Positions 8,494-16,159 of a stretch of DNA of 40,229 nt are shown here, piece after piece (position 1 is the stretch's first letter; every line of letters begins with the position of its first letter). The translations under genes and the position numbers were made by a program. The notes beneath the pieces were generated by a model. It ran no database searches. It had not been told where the DNA came from and was given only the letters and a program-made list of their open reading frames with translations. This DNA comes from an uncultured bacterium (GTDB taxonomy: Bacteria; Planctomycetota; UBA1135; UBA2386), in NCBI GenBank assembly GCA_937906475.1, contig CALCZA010000118.1:1-40229 (forward strand), in the 5' to 3' direction.

Positions 8494-8664
8494 CCGGCCG
8501 TCAACGGGCGGGCGTGGCAGCGTTCGTCGATCGACTGGGTCGGTGCGCTGTTCTGGCTAGGTGACCATGTCGGGCAGGCGAGGTTCCGGAGCTTCACCGA
8601 CAATCTGAGGGGCTACGTGCTGGAGCAGATCTACCTGCTGGAGCAGCAGACTGGGCTTCGTTAG
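8494..8664 (+). pseudogene. Possible gene remnant lacking a start codon
   Basis: An open frame of 56 codons between a TGA at 8491 and a TAG at 8662 has natural-looking protein composition: the stretches SSIDWVGALFWLGDHVGQAR and RGYVLEQIYLLEQQTGLR read like an amphipathic helical C-terminus. It contains no ATG, GTG or TTG start near its beginning, and neither neighbouring frame supplies an extension. I do not recognise the family. It could be the decayed tail of a lost gene or a chance GC-rich open frame. Confidence 0.22.
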
Positions 8665-8845
8665 CTGGGAGAATGCGTCGCCAGCGGTCGCTGCTTTGTT
8701 ATGCAACGTGGATGGTTACTGTCCCGGCTGTAGCGATGAAGCCGACTTTCTTGGCCGGCGTTTCTTGATTCGCCGGGCTGGTGGTGCCGATACGCCGTTG
8801 CGGTGGGGGCGGATGCCAAATAGTCTTCTAGCCCTCGGCCTCCCC

Positions 8846-8873
8846 GGCGCTGATGCGCCAGCCGGGATTTTCT
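8846..8873 (+). promoter_or_regulatory. Hairpin plus short T-rich tail in the infC leader
   Basis: GGCGC (8846-8850) pairs with GCGCC (8855-8859) around loop TGAT. The flanking CCC at 8843-8845 can also pair with the GGG at 8864-8866 across a small bulge. ATTTTCT follows at once. It lies about 55 bases ahead of infC. In many bacteria infC is controlled in its leader, so an attenuator or the terminator of an upstream transcript are both possible. This is inference from structure and position only. Confidence 0.35.
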
Positions 8874-8926
8874 AAGAGTTGAACCCACAGGAGTCAGTAT
8901 CCACGTGTTGCAGTTGAAGAGGCCAT

Positions 8927-9469
8927 ATGGCCGGTAAGCCGGACCCCCGCCGCCGTCCGCCCCAGGATCGCGGCCCACGAATCAACCACCAGATTCGTAT
9001 CCGTCAGGTCCGCGTCATTGACGAAGACAACGAGCAGTTAGGCGTCATGGAGACGGCCGATGCTCTCGCGGTTGCCGTTAAGAAGAACCTCGACCTCGTA
9101 GAGATCGCCCCGAACCAGCGGCCACCCGTGGTCCGCATAATGGACTTCGGCAAGTTCAAGTACGAGGAAAAGAAGAAGGAGCAGGCTAGTCGTCGCAAGC
9201 AGCACCAAGTTCAGGTGAAGGAGCTTCGCGTGCGTCCAGGTACTGGCGAGCACGACTTGCTGACCAAGGTCAAGCACGCGCGCGAGTTCCTCGAAGGCGG
9301 TGACAAGGTGCTCGTCTGCTGCTTGTTCCGTGGTCGCCAGATGGCCCACCGAGAAGTCGGTGAGCAAGTCATCCGGGAAGTCGTCAAGCATCTCGCTGAT
9401 ATCGCCAAGGTGGAATCGGGTGTGCGCCAGGAAGGGCGCCGCATGGTTCTCCTGTTGTCGAAGAAGTAG
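8927..9469 (+). CDS. infC: Translation initiation factor IF-3
   Basis: IF-3 binds the 30S subunit, blocks premature joining of 50S and checks start-codon pairing. The 180-residue product shows the family layout: a basic, proline-rich N-terminal tail, then INHQIRIRQVRVIDEDNEQL, the N-domain DLVEIAPNQRPPVVRIMDFG motif, the linker KYEEKKKEQ, and the C-domain with KELRVRPGTGEHDLLTK and a GDKVLVCCLFRGRQMAH strand. A GAAGAGG lies four bases before the ATG. Unlike Escherichia coli infC, which starts with AUU, the start here is an ordinary ATG, so classic start-codon autoregulation is not indicated. The usual downstream rpmI and rplT genes are absent; a dehydrogenase gene follows instead after 176 bases. 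Confidence 0.97.
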   Translation: MAGKPDPRRRPPQDRGPRINHQIRIRQVRVIDEDNEQLGVMETADALAVAVKKNLDLVEIAPNQRPPVVRIMDFGKFKYEEKKKEQASRRKQHQVQVKELRVRPGTGEHDLLTKVKHAREFLEGGDKVLVCCLFRGRQMAHREVGEQVIREVVKHLADIAKVESGVRQEGRRMVLLLSKK

Positions 9470-9491
9470 CGCGGCGGCCGGCTGGGTGAGT

Positions 9492-9526
9492 GCCACGCTT
9501 CGTGGCGGTGCCGCTTTCTGCGGCGC
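9492..9526 (+). terminator. Two tandem hairpins after infC
   Basis: GCCACG (9492-9497) pairs with CGTGGC (9501-9506) around loop CTT. Just beyond, GCCGC (9510-9514) pairs with GCGGC (9520-9524) around TTTCT, extendable by a G-T and a G-C pair. The first hairpin begins 23 bases after the infC stop. No T-run follows, so Rho-independent termination is unproven; they may instead mark the 3' end of infC mRNA. Confidence 0.4.
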
Positions 9527-9645
9527 TGCCTCGCGGTATAGCTGCTCCTGCCGAGGCCAGCGTTCGATTCTGCACTGCGCCCGTCTGGGCATCCATCTCG
9601 CTCGCGCGCCGCGGCGAGGATCTCGCCCGTGGCCTAATCACTGTC

Positions 9646-12600
9646 ATGCATCAGCCCGATTTTGAAGAAGTGTTCGGCCTCAACGCGGCCTACGCGGAGA
9701 AGGTTTACGGCGACTACCTGAAGGCGCCGGACTCGGTGCCGGAAGAGTGGCGCACCTGGTTTGAGACCGAACTGCCGCCCGAGCAGCGCGCCGTGGCCAA
9801 GCCCAAGCCGGCGCCGGTCGCGACCCCGGCTGAGATCAGTGAAGAGTTGACGCCGCTGATCGGCATCGCCGGCAAGATCGTCAAGAACATGGCTGCGAGC
9901 CTGACCGTGCCGACGGCAACGTCGACGCGTGAGGTTCCGGTGAAGGTGCTGATTGAGAATCGATACTCGATAAACCGCCACCAGGTTGGTCAGTACCTGC
10001 CGAAGGTCAGCTTCACGCATTTGATTGGCTGGGCCATGGTGCAAGCGATCCTGCGCGTGCCGGCGATGGCCGCGCAGTATGTGGAGCAGGGCGGTAAGCC
10101 CTTCCGCCGCATGGGCAAGTCGCTCAATATCGGCATCGCGGTGGACCTGCCAGGCAAGGACGGTCGCCGCAACTTGGTGGTGCCGAGCATCAAGGACACT
10201 CAGAGTCTCGACTTCGCTGGCTTCTTTGCGGGTTTCAACGAGCAGATTAAAAAGTCGCGCGCGGGCAAGCTGACGCCTGCTGATTTTGGTGGCACAACCT
10301 GCACGCTGACCAATCCGGGCACGATCGGGACAGTCAGTTCATTGCCGCGGTTGATGGTGGGCCAGAGTTTCATCATGGCGACTGGGGCGATCACCGTTCC
10401 GGGTGCCTTCCAGGGGGCAGCCGCCGAGACGATCACCGAACTGGGGGTGTCGCAGGTGATGATGCTGACCAGCACTTATGACCACCGCGTCATCCAAGGT
10501 GCCGAGTCGGGTCAGTTCCTCGACTGGATCCACAAGTTGTTGCTCGGCCAAGAGAACTTCTACGAGGACATTTTTGCATCGATGAAGGTGCCGTATCGTC
10601 CGGTGCAAAACAGTGTCGATCGGCGCCCGCCGCTCGGTTCTAGTCTGCGCGAATCGGAGAACCTAGAGCGTGCCGCTGGCGTGATGACCTACATCCGCAG
10701 CTACCGCGTGCGCGGCCACGTGCTCGCCAAGCTCGACCCGTTGACGTTCGAACCCAAGGACCTGCCGGAGCTCGACATGGCCAGCTACGGCCTGACGATC
10801 TGGGACAAGGAACGCATGTTCTTCGCCAACGGCGTGACAACGAAACCGTTCGCGACCTTGCGTGAGATTCAGGAAGGCCTGCACCTGACCTACTGCCGCA
10901 ACATCGGCGTGGAGTACATGCACATTGCTGACCAGGACCAACGCCAATGGTTGCGCAAGCGCATGGAAGGCAATCGCAACGAGGAAGAACTGTCGAAGGG
11001 GTCGCAATTGCGCATCCTCGACAAACTGGTCGAAGCGGAGGCGTTTGAGCAGTTCTTGCACACGCGCTTCGTTGGTCACAAGCGATTCTCGCTCGAAGGC
11101 GGCGAAACGTTGGTGCCGGCAATTGATGCGCTGCTTGAGCGAGCTGCCGAAAATGGCCTGTCGCGTGCTGTTATCGGCATGGCGCACCGCGGTCGCCTGA
11201 ACGTGCTCGCGCACGTCATGCACAAACCGCTGACCAAGATCTTCGGCGAGTTCGAGGGCTATCTTGATCCGGGCATGGCGCAAGGCTCAGGCGACGTGAA
11301 GTACCACCTCGGTGCTAGTGCCGACTATCAGACGTCCTCGGGTCGCACGATTGCGATCGAGTTGGCTTGTAACCCGAGTCACCTCGAAGCGGCCGACCCG
11401 GTTGTGCAAGGCATGGCGCGGGCGCGGCAAGAGCAATCCGAGAACGCACCCGGTCACGAAATCTGGGATGAGGTCATGCCGATTCTGGTGCACGGCGATG
11501 CCGCGTTTGCTGGCCAGGGGGTCGTATTTGAGACGCTGCAGATGTCGCAACTGCATGGCTACCGAACTGGTGGCACGGTGCACATCGTTGTCAATAACCA
11601 GATTGGCTACACGACGTCGCCGAAGGATTCGCGTAGCACGCCGTTCTGCACTGATGTCGCCAAAGCGATCCAGGTGCCGATCTTCCACGTCAACGGCGAT
11701 GATCCGCTCGCCGCTGTTCGCATGATTCGCCTCGCGTTCGACTACCGCACGCAATTCCACACAGATGTTGTGCTCGACATCACGTGTTACCGACGCCACG
11801 GACACAACGAAGGCGACGAACCGAGCTACACGCAACCGCTGCTCTATCGGGCGATTGAAGCGCACCCAACCGTGCGCACGATCTACCAGGATTACCTGGT
11901 GCGTGCCGGCGTGCTGCCGAAGGAAGAGGTCGCCAGCTACGACGACAAGGTGCAGTCGCGCCTAAAGGAGTCGCTGGACGAGGTGCGCGCGACCGAACCG
12001 CCGGCCGTGTCATTGCCGCCTGATATCGGCGACAAGGAATGGCAGCCGAACGTTCTACCCGCGACTGCCGAGCAGTTGCAGCAGTGGAACGCGAGCCTGC
12101 TGGCGTGGCCGGCTGAGTTCACGCCGCATCCGAAGCTCAAGGGCGTGCTCGGTCGTCGTGCCGGCATGATCGAGGGCAAGGACGCGATCGACTTCGCAAC
12201 CGCCGAGACGTTGGCGTTCGCCAGTTTGGTGGCAGCGGGCGTGCCGGTTCGGTTGGCGGGACAGGACAGTGGTCGCGGCACGTTTAGCCAGCGCCACTCG
12301 ACGCTCTACGACGCCGTCGATGGACGTCGCTTCGTGCCGCTCAATCACCTCAGCGAAGAGCAGGCTCCCTACGTGGTCGTCGACTCTCTGCTCAGCGAGG
12401 AAGCGGCGCTCGGTTTCGAGTATGGCTACAGCGTCGTCACGCCTGCGGGACTAACGCTTTGGGAAGCGCAGTTCGGTGATTTCGTCAACGGCGCGCAGAT
12501 CCAAATCGACCAGTTCTTGGCGGCCGGTGAGGCCAAGTGGCAGCAACAGTCGTCGGTCACCTTGTTGTTGCCGCACGGCTACGACGGCCAAGGCCCCGAG

Positions 12601-13188
12601 CACAGTTCGGCACGGCTTGAGCGCTTCCTGCAATTGTGCGCTGAGAACAATATGCGGGTGGCGATGCCATCGTGCTCGGCGAGTTACCACCACTTGCTGC
12701 GAGCCCAGGCGCTCGATCCCGACTGCAAGCCGTTGATCGTGATGACGACCAAGAGTCTGCTGCGCCAGAGAATGGCTGGTTCGACATTGGCGGACCTCAC
12801 CGATCACGCCTTCCGCGCCGTGCTCGATGACGATGCGATCGACAAGCCTGCCGCGGTCAAGCGCGTCGTCGTCTGCTCGGGCAAGGTCTACTACGACTTA
12901 CTTGCGGCACGTGGTGACGATCGCAGTATCGCGCTGGTGCGTTGCGAGTTGCTCTATCCGTGGCCTCAGTCGATGCTTGCCGCCTTGCAGGCGCGCTACT
13001 CGAAGGCGAATTTTGTCTGGTGTCAGGAAGAGCCAGAGAACATGGGGTCGTGGCAGTTTGTTCGCGATCGCTTCACGTGGCATAGCCGCTCCACACGGCG
13101 CGCTGCGGCGAGCCCGGCGACCGGTTCCCTGCTGCGCCATAAGGCTGAGCAAGCAGCTTTGGTTGCCGTCGCGCTAGGCTACTCGTAG
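9646..13188 (+). CDS. kgd: Fused 2-oxoglutarate dehydrogenase E2-E1 (Kgd/OdhA type)
   Basis: This TCA-cycle enzyme decarboxylates 2-oxoglutarate and transfers succinyl groups. The 1180-residue product starts with the E1 N-terminal helix (LNAAYAEKVYGDYLKAPDSV). An E2 acyltransferase core follows at about 90-330, with catalytic motif TYDHRVIQGAESGQFL near 277-290. The thiamine-dependent E1 runs from about 340 to the end: AHRGRLNVLAHVMHKPL near 512, the ThDP/Mg site GDAAFAGQGVVFETLQMSQL near 616, VVNNQIGYTT, CYRRHGHNEGDEPSYTQP and LPHGYDGQGPEHSSARLERF. No lipoyl domain is present, as in actinobacterial Kgd/OdhA, so a lipoylated partner and E3 must come from elsewhere. The QGAESG form rather than the usual DG after DHR also matches the fused type. 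The frame is open upstream to a GTG at 9490, but family similarity begins at the ATG. Confidence 0.95.
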   Translation: MHQPDFEEVFGLNAAYAEKVYGDYLKAPDSVPEEWRTWFETELPPEQRAVAKPKPAPVATPAEISEELTPLIGIAGKIVKNMAASLTVPTATSTREVPVKVLIENRYSINRHQVGQYLPKVSFTHLIGWAMVQAILRVPAMAAQYVEQGGKPFRRMGKSLNIGIAVDLPGKDGRRNLVVPSIKDTQSLDFAGFFAGFNEQIKKSRAGKLTPADFGGTTCTLTNPGTIGTVSSLPRLMVGQSFIMATGAITVPGAFQGAAAETITELGVSQVMMLTSTYDHRVIQGAESGQFLDWIHKLLLGQENFYEDIFASMKVPYRPVQNSVDRRPPLGSSLRESENLERAAGVMTYIRSYRVRGHVLAKLDPLTFEPKDLPELDMASYGLTIWDKERMFFANGVTTKPFATLREIQEGLHLTYCRNIGVEYMHIADQDQRQWLRKRMEGNRNEEELSKGSQLRILDKLVEAEAFEQFLHTRFVGHKRFSLEGGETLVPAIDALLERAAENGLSRAVIGMAHRGRLNVLAHVMHKPLTKIFGEFEGYLDPGMAQGSGDVKYHLGASADYQTSSGRTIAIELACNPSHLEAADPVVQGMARARQEQSENAPGHEIWDEVMPILVHGDAAFAGQGVVFETLQMSQLHGYRTGGTVHIVVNNQIGYTTSPKDSRSTPFCTDVAKAIQVPIFHVNGDDPLAAVRMIRLAFDYRTQFHTDVVLDITCYRRHGHNEGDEPSYTQPLLYRAIEAHPTVRTIYQDYLVRAGVLPKEEVASYDDKVQSRLKESLDEVRATEPPAVSLPPDIGDKEWQPNVLPATAEQLQQWNASLLAWPAEFTPHPKLKGVLGRRAGMIEGKDAIDFATAETLAFASLVAAGVPVRLAGQDSGRGTFSQRHSTLYDAVDGRRFVPLNHLSEEQAPYVVVDSLLSEEAALGFEYGYSVVTPAGLTLWEAQFGDFVNGAQIQIDQFLAAGEAKWQQQSSVTLLLPHGYDGQGPEHSSARLERFLQLCAENNMRVAMPSCSASYHHLLRAQALDPDCKPLIVMTTKSLLRQRMAGSTLADLTDHAFRAVLDDDAIDKPAAVKRVVVCSGKVYYDLLAARGDDRSIALVRCELLYPWPQSMLAALQARYSKANFVWCQEEPENMGSWQFVRDRFTWHSRSTRRAAASPATGSLLRHKAEQAALVAVALGYS

Positions 13189-13287
13189 GCAGTTGTTAGT
13201 CGTGTTGGCTCGGTGTGGGGCTAGTGCTGTAGGAATGGGCACACATGGTCCATGAAGGGCCGTCGAACGAATCTCGAGAAAGGCATC

Positions 13288-14319
13288 ATGCGTTACTTAT
13301 CGTTGTCGTTGGTCCTCTTGTTGGCAGCCAGTTGTGGCACCATGCGTTCCGCGGTCTCCGTCGGCCACGAGTTGGCCGACGCAACCAGCACCTTCTTGTC
13401 GTCGTTGGGTGACAAGCAACGCGAACTCGCGACGCGCGAACTCAGCGACAACGAAGCCGTCAACTGGCACTTCGTTCCGGGTCGCTATGCCGGCGTCGAG
13501 ATGGGGGCCCTTAGCGGCAAGCAAAAGGCGTTGGCGCATCAAGTGCTGCGCACGATGCTCAGCGCCACTGGCTTCGCCAAGGCGATGGCGATTGCCGACT
13601 TAGAGAACGTCTTGCACGGACTCGAATCCAAGCCGAACAAACCGGCAGTGCATCGTGATCCCAATCGCTATGCACTGCTTGTGTGTGGCACGCCGAATCC
13701 AGATGGCACGTTCGTCGTTCGCTACCAGGGCCACCACGTGTCGCTGCGCATGGCAGTTGTCGATGGAATGCTCGTCGGCCACACGCCGCTTTTCCTCGGT
13801 ACCAACCCGCACGTCGTGCCGAAGCAGTTTGCGCGACCGGTTGTATTACGCCGCGAAGAGGCGCTGGGCCGGGAGTTGTTGGCCATGTTCGATGGCGGCA
13901 TGCGAGCCAAGGTGATCATCGCGGAGACGGCGCCGCCTGACGTGTTGCTTGGCCCCGGCAAGGCACCTGCCGAACTCGGTGAGCGCCGCGGCGTGGCGTG
14001 GTCACAGATGAACAAGGCGCAGCAAAAGTCGTTGTGGCGATTGCTTGAAGTTCACGCGAACGTGCTGCGTCCGGATGTTGCCAAGCAAGATCTCGCGCGC
14101 ATTCGTGCCAATGGCTTAGCGGAGATGTCATTCGCGTGGGCTGGCAGCACCGAACCCGGCAAGGGCCACTACTACCGTATCCACGGCAACCACTTTGCCG
14201 TCGAATACGACTGCACCCAGAACGGCGCCAATCACGTGCACGTGTGCTGGCGTGACTTTGACAACGACTTCGGTGGTGATGCGTTGCGACGCCACCGTGA
14301 ACAGCAGCACGGCCAGTAG
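13288..14319 (+). CDS. DUF3500 family lipoprotein
   Basis: The 343-residue product carries a lipoprotein signal (MRYLSLSLVLLLAASC, lipidated Cys16). DUF3500 landmarks follow: NWHFVPGRYAGVEMGALSGK, the helical stretch ending AMAIADLENVLHGLE, RDPNRYALLVCGTPNPDG, YQGHHVSLRMAVVDG, and the C-terminal DCTQNGANHVHVCWRDFDND. The clustered His, Asn and Asp residues in the last motif look like a metal or ligand site, but the family has no assigned biochemical role. GAGAAAGG four bases before the ATG at 13288 supports this start over the in-frame ATG at 13252, which would spoil the lipoprotein signal. It lies alone after kgd, facing the convergent hydrolase gene across 106 bases. Confidence 0.88.
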   Translation: MRYLSLSLVLLLAASCGTMRSAVSVGHELADATSTFLSSLGDKQRELATRELSDNEAVNWHFVPGRYAGVEMGALSGKQKALAHQVLRTMLSATGFAKAMAIADLENVLHGLESKPNKPAVHRDPNRYALLVCGTPNPDGTFVVRYQGHHVSLRMAVVDGMLVGHTPLFLGTNPHVVPKQFARPVVLRREEALGRELLAMFDGGMRAKVIIAETAPPDVLLGPGKAPAELGERRGVAWSQMNKAQQKSLWRLLEVHANVLRPDVAKQDLARIRANGLAEMSFAWAGSTEPGKGHYYRIHGNHFAVEYDCTQNGANHVHVCWRDFDNDFGGDALRRHREQQHGQ

Positions 14320-14425
14320 TAGTTTTTTGGGGATCGGAGTGAGGAGTCGAGTAGCAGTCTACGTCGGCCTGACCGTTGCTCGGGGCCCGGTGCGCTTCAG
14401 TAAGTTTCGCCGCAGGAGTCGGGGT

Positions 14426-15067
14426 TCATGTGTGAGGTCCGTCGTTGCCCTGCCGCTCTGTCAGGAATGCCACCGCTCGGTCGAGCGCGGTCGCGACGTG
14501 CTGCTCGTAGGTGAAACCGCTCTTTTTACGAGGCGTCATCGAATGATCGCCGTCGGCAATCCATAGAACTTCGATGCGATCCGAAAGTGCATACCCGGCG
14601 ACTTCGACAGGTGTTCCAAACGGATCCCGTTCGCCTTGCACGATCAGGGTCGCGGTCTGCAAGTGCTCGAGATGTGCCGTGCGCAGGTTGTCGGGCTTGC
14701 GTGGTGGGTGGAACGGGTAGCCAAACGCGATCACCGCCTTCGCTTGCACATCGTCCGCGATCATCGTCGCCACTCGACCGCCCATCGATCGGCCTGCCAA
14801 TACGACCGGGCCTTGCTGGCTCGCGATCACCTCGTGATAGCACGCCTGCAATTTTGGCATGCGGTCTGGGCCGGGGCGGCGACCTTCGCGGCGCGCATGC
14901 ATGAACGGGAACTCGAATCGCACCACTCGAAAGCCACGGGTAACGAACCCGTCTGCCAGTGACTGCATGCCAACGTGTTCCATCGATGCGCCGGCGCCGT
15001 GCGCCAGGATGATCGTGGTCGCCTCGTCACCACCGCCATTGGGCTCATCAATCAGTAGTGGTGTCAT
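14426..15067 (-). CDS. Alpha/beta hydrolase of the KANSL3/dienelactone hydrolase-like group
   Basis: The 213-residue cytoplasmic protein has an alpha/beta-hydrolase fold with a complete catalytic triad: nucleophile Ser94 in AGRSMGGRVA, acid Asp148 in VQGERDPFG, and base His175 in ADGDHSM. The oxyanion loop is in the LAHGAGASMEH segment near residue 23, and the FEFPFMHARREGRRPGPDR stretch is typical of the small KANSL3/Tex30-like hydrolase group. The substrate is unknown; an ester or thioester is plausible. It is the last gene of a three-gene minus-strand operon, its ATG overlapping the thioesterase stop by four bases (ATGA), so the two are translationally coupled. Confidence 0.85.
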   Translation of the reverse strand: MTPLLIDEPNGGGDEATTIILAHGAGASMEHVGMQSLADGFVTRGFRVVRFEFPFMHARREGRRPGPDRMPKLQACYHEVIASQQGPVVLAGRSMGGRVATMIADDVQAKAVIAFGYPFHPPRKPDNLRTAHLEHLQTATLIVQGERDPFGTPVEVAGYALSDRIEVLWIADGDHSMTPRKKSGFTYEQHVATALDRAVAFLTERQGNDGPHT

Positions 15068-15456
15068 CGCTTGTCGCGCAGCAAGAACGTGAACGTGCCT
15101 TTGGCAACCAAGCGATCGCCTTGGTGTACGCTGCTTTCGCAGACGGCAACGGTTCGGCCGACGCGCAATGGCACGGCGACCGCCCGCAGTGGCTCCGCAC
15201 CAGCGACGGCGCCAGATAGAAACTGCATGCTGACCGTCGTGCCGGCCATGGTTCGCGCGTCGCCGAGGTCTGGCAACAGCAAGTAGACCGCTGCGGTGTC
15301 CGCCAACGCGGTTAACAAGCCGCCTTGCACGACGCCGGTTTCTTGCAGCATCTCGTGGCGCACGGGTTGCGCTATCTCAACGCGTTCGCTGCTGCGCCAG
15401 ACCAGTTCGAAGCCGAGCCAGCGGTTGCACGGCGTCGCGGCGAAGTCGCCGCTCAC
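15064..15456 (-). CDS. PaaI-family hotdog thioesterase
   Basis: The 130-residue protein is the usual length of a single hotdog domain. The PaaI signature is clear: [20 protein letters not shown], where [11 protein letters not shown] corresponds to the conserved HGG-helix segment with Val-Gln replacing the more common Leu-His before GG. This is followed by [24 protein letters not shown] and the strands [16 protein letters not shown] and [13 protein letters not shown]. Family members hydrolyse acyl-CoA thioesters in the cytoplasm, often as tetramers. It starts with a GTG that overlaps the ferredoxin stop (GTGA) and its stop overlaps the hydrolase ATG, so it sits in the middle of a tightly coupled trio. 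Specific substrate unknown. Confidence 0.88.
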   Translation of the reverse strand: MSGDFAATPCNRWLGFELVWRSSERVEIAQPVRHEMLQETGVVQGGLLTALADTAAVYLLLPDLGDARTMAGTTVSMQFLSGAVAGAEPLRAVAVPLRVGRTVAVCESSVHQGDRLVAKGTFTFLLRDKR

Positions 15457-15845
15457 GCGTCGTTATCCACGATCGGTAGGGCGTGCATCGTGATGCAGTG
15501 TTCGGCCACTACTTCGCCACCGATCAAATGCTTCTGGATGATCTCTTCGAGCACCTCTGGGTCACAACCGCGATACCACGCACCTTCGGGATACACGACG
15601 GCGATCGGCCCGTTGCCGCAGACGCGCAGGCAGTGCGACTTGTTGCGCTGCACGCCGCCGTTCTCAGCTAGGCCAAGCTCTTTGAGCCGCGCCTTCAGGA
15701 AGCCCCATGCCCGCAGGCTTCGGTCGCGATCACAGCACTTCGGTTTGGGCTGATCGCAGCACAGGAAGATATGTCTACGAGTTTTGTTGAGTCCAAGCTT
15801 TTCGATGACCTTGGTCTCGTCTGCTGGTGCGAGGCGATGCTCCAT
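15453..15845 (-). CDS. Thioredoxin-fold [2Fe-2S] ferredoxin
   Basis: The 130-residue protein matches the small thioredoxin-like [2Fe-2S] ferredoxins related to the NuoE cluster domain. Ligand candidates are Cys29/Cys30 in [14 protein letters not shown], Cys37/Cys38 in the same block, and Cys72 and Cys76 in CLRVCGNGP. The distal [20 protein letters not shown] and IIQKHLIGG segments are also typical. It should act as a cytoplasmic one-electron carrier; the partner is unknown. The ATG at 15845 (MEHRLAP) fits the family start better than a longer frame open to 15890. It leads a three-gene operon with four-base overlaps, followed by a PaaI thioesterase and an alpha/beta hydrolase. Confidence 0.9.
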   Translation of the reverse strand: MEHRLAPADETKVIEKLGLNKTRRHIFLCCDQPKPKCCDRDRSLRAWGFLKARLKELGLAENGGVQRNKSHCLRVCGNGPIAVVYPEGAWYRGCDPEVLEEIIQKHLIGGEVVAEHCITMHALPIVDNDA

Positions 15846-16159
15846 GGGTGAACGATCGCGAAAGTTCTTCACGCGTGCCAGCACAAACACGTTGCTTGCG
15901 GACCGCTACCATCCGAACCGAACAGCCATTGCCAACCGGACAACTCAGTGAAGATGGTCGGCAAAGCAACCAGAAGTTCACTCAAGCGCTGGGCGATGTA
16001 GCAGATGCCGTGGCAGAATCGCGAAAGCGACCCGGTAACGAGAGACCGAGGCTTGCGCCGACGGCGGGCTGCCCGTTCGCTTGTGCGCCGCATGCCGAAC
16101 CCCACTTGTCAGCACGTTCTGCCCCCGATGACGATATCGATCTTTTTGGAGGTGCTCTG
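15846..16159. other. 314-bp divergent intergenic region
   Basis: The stretch lies between the divergent ferredoxin operon and the aldehyde dehydrogenase gene, so it must hold both promoters. I could not choose convincing -35/-10 boxes. Small hairpins are visible: TCGC-GAAA-GCGA at 16019-16030, a GNRA tetraloop, and CGGG-CTG-CCCG at 16065-16075. A 78-codon reverse frame (15869-16105) has no recognisable family. No known riboswitch core was recognised. Confidence 0.5.

Larger units (their letters stand above)
8414..8926. other. 513-bp region without an intact gene between CotH and infC
   Basis: No intact gene with a start codon and family match was found. The region holds a possible coding remnant (8494-8664) and, close to infC, a GC hairpin followed by a short T-rich stretch. 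The part just before infC should contain its promoter and leader; I could not pick out a convincing -35/-10 pair. No tRNA or rRNA pattern was seen. A reverse-strand frame that runs from infC codons into this region looks like a shadow. Confidence 0.6.

Noticed and set aside
8661..8978. 105-codon reverse frame overlapping the infC start
   Set aside because: It is antisense to infC codons and has no family; it is a shadow.
9490..9645. Upstream GTG start for the fused dehydrogenase, adding 52 residues
   Set aside because: The added segment has no family similarity and would run through two hairpins; homologous sequence starts at the ATG at 9646.
15869..16105. 78-codon reverse frame in the gap before the ferredoxin operon
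   Set aside because: No recognisable family and no start-site support; most of it is better explained as promoter region.
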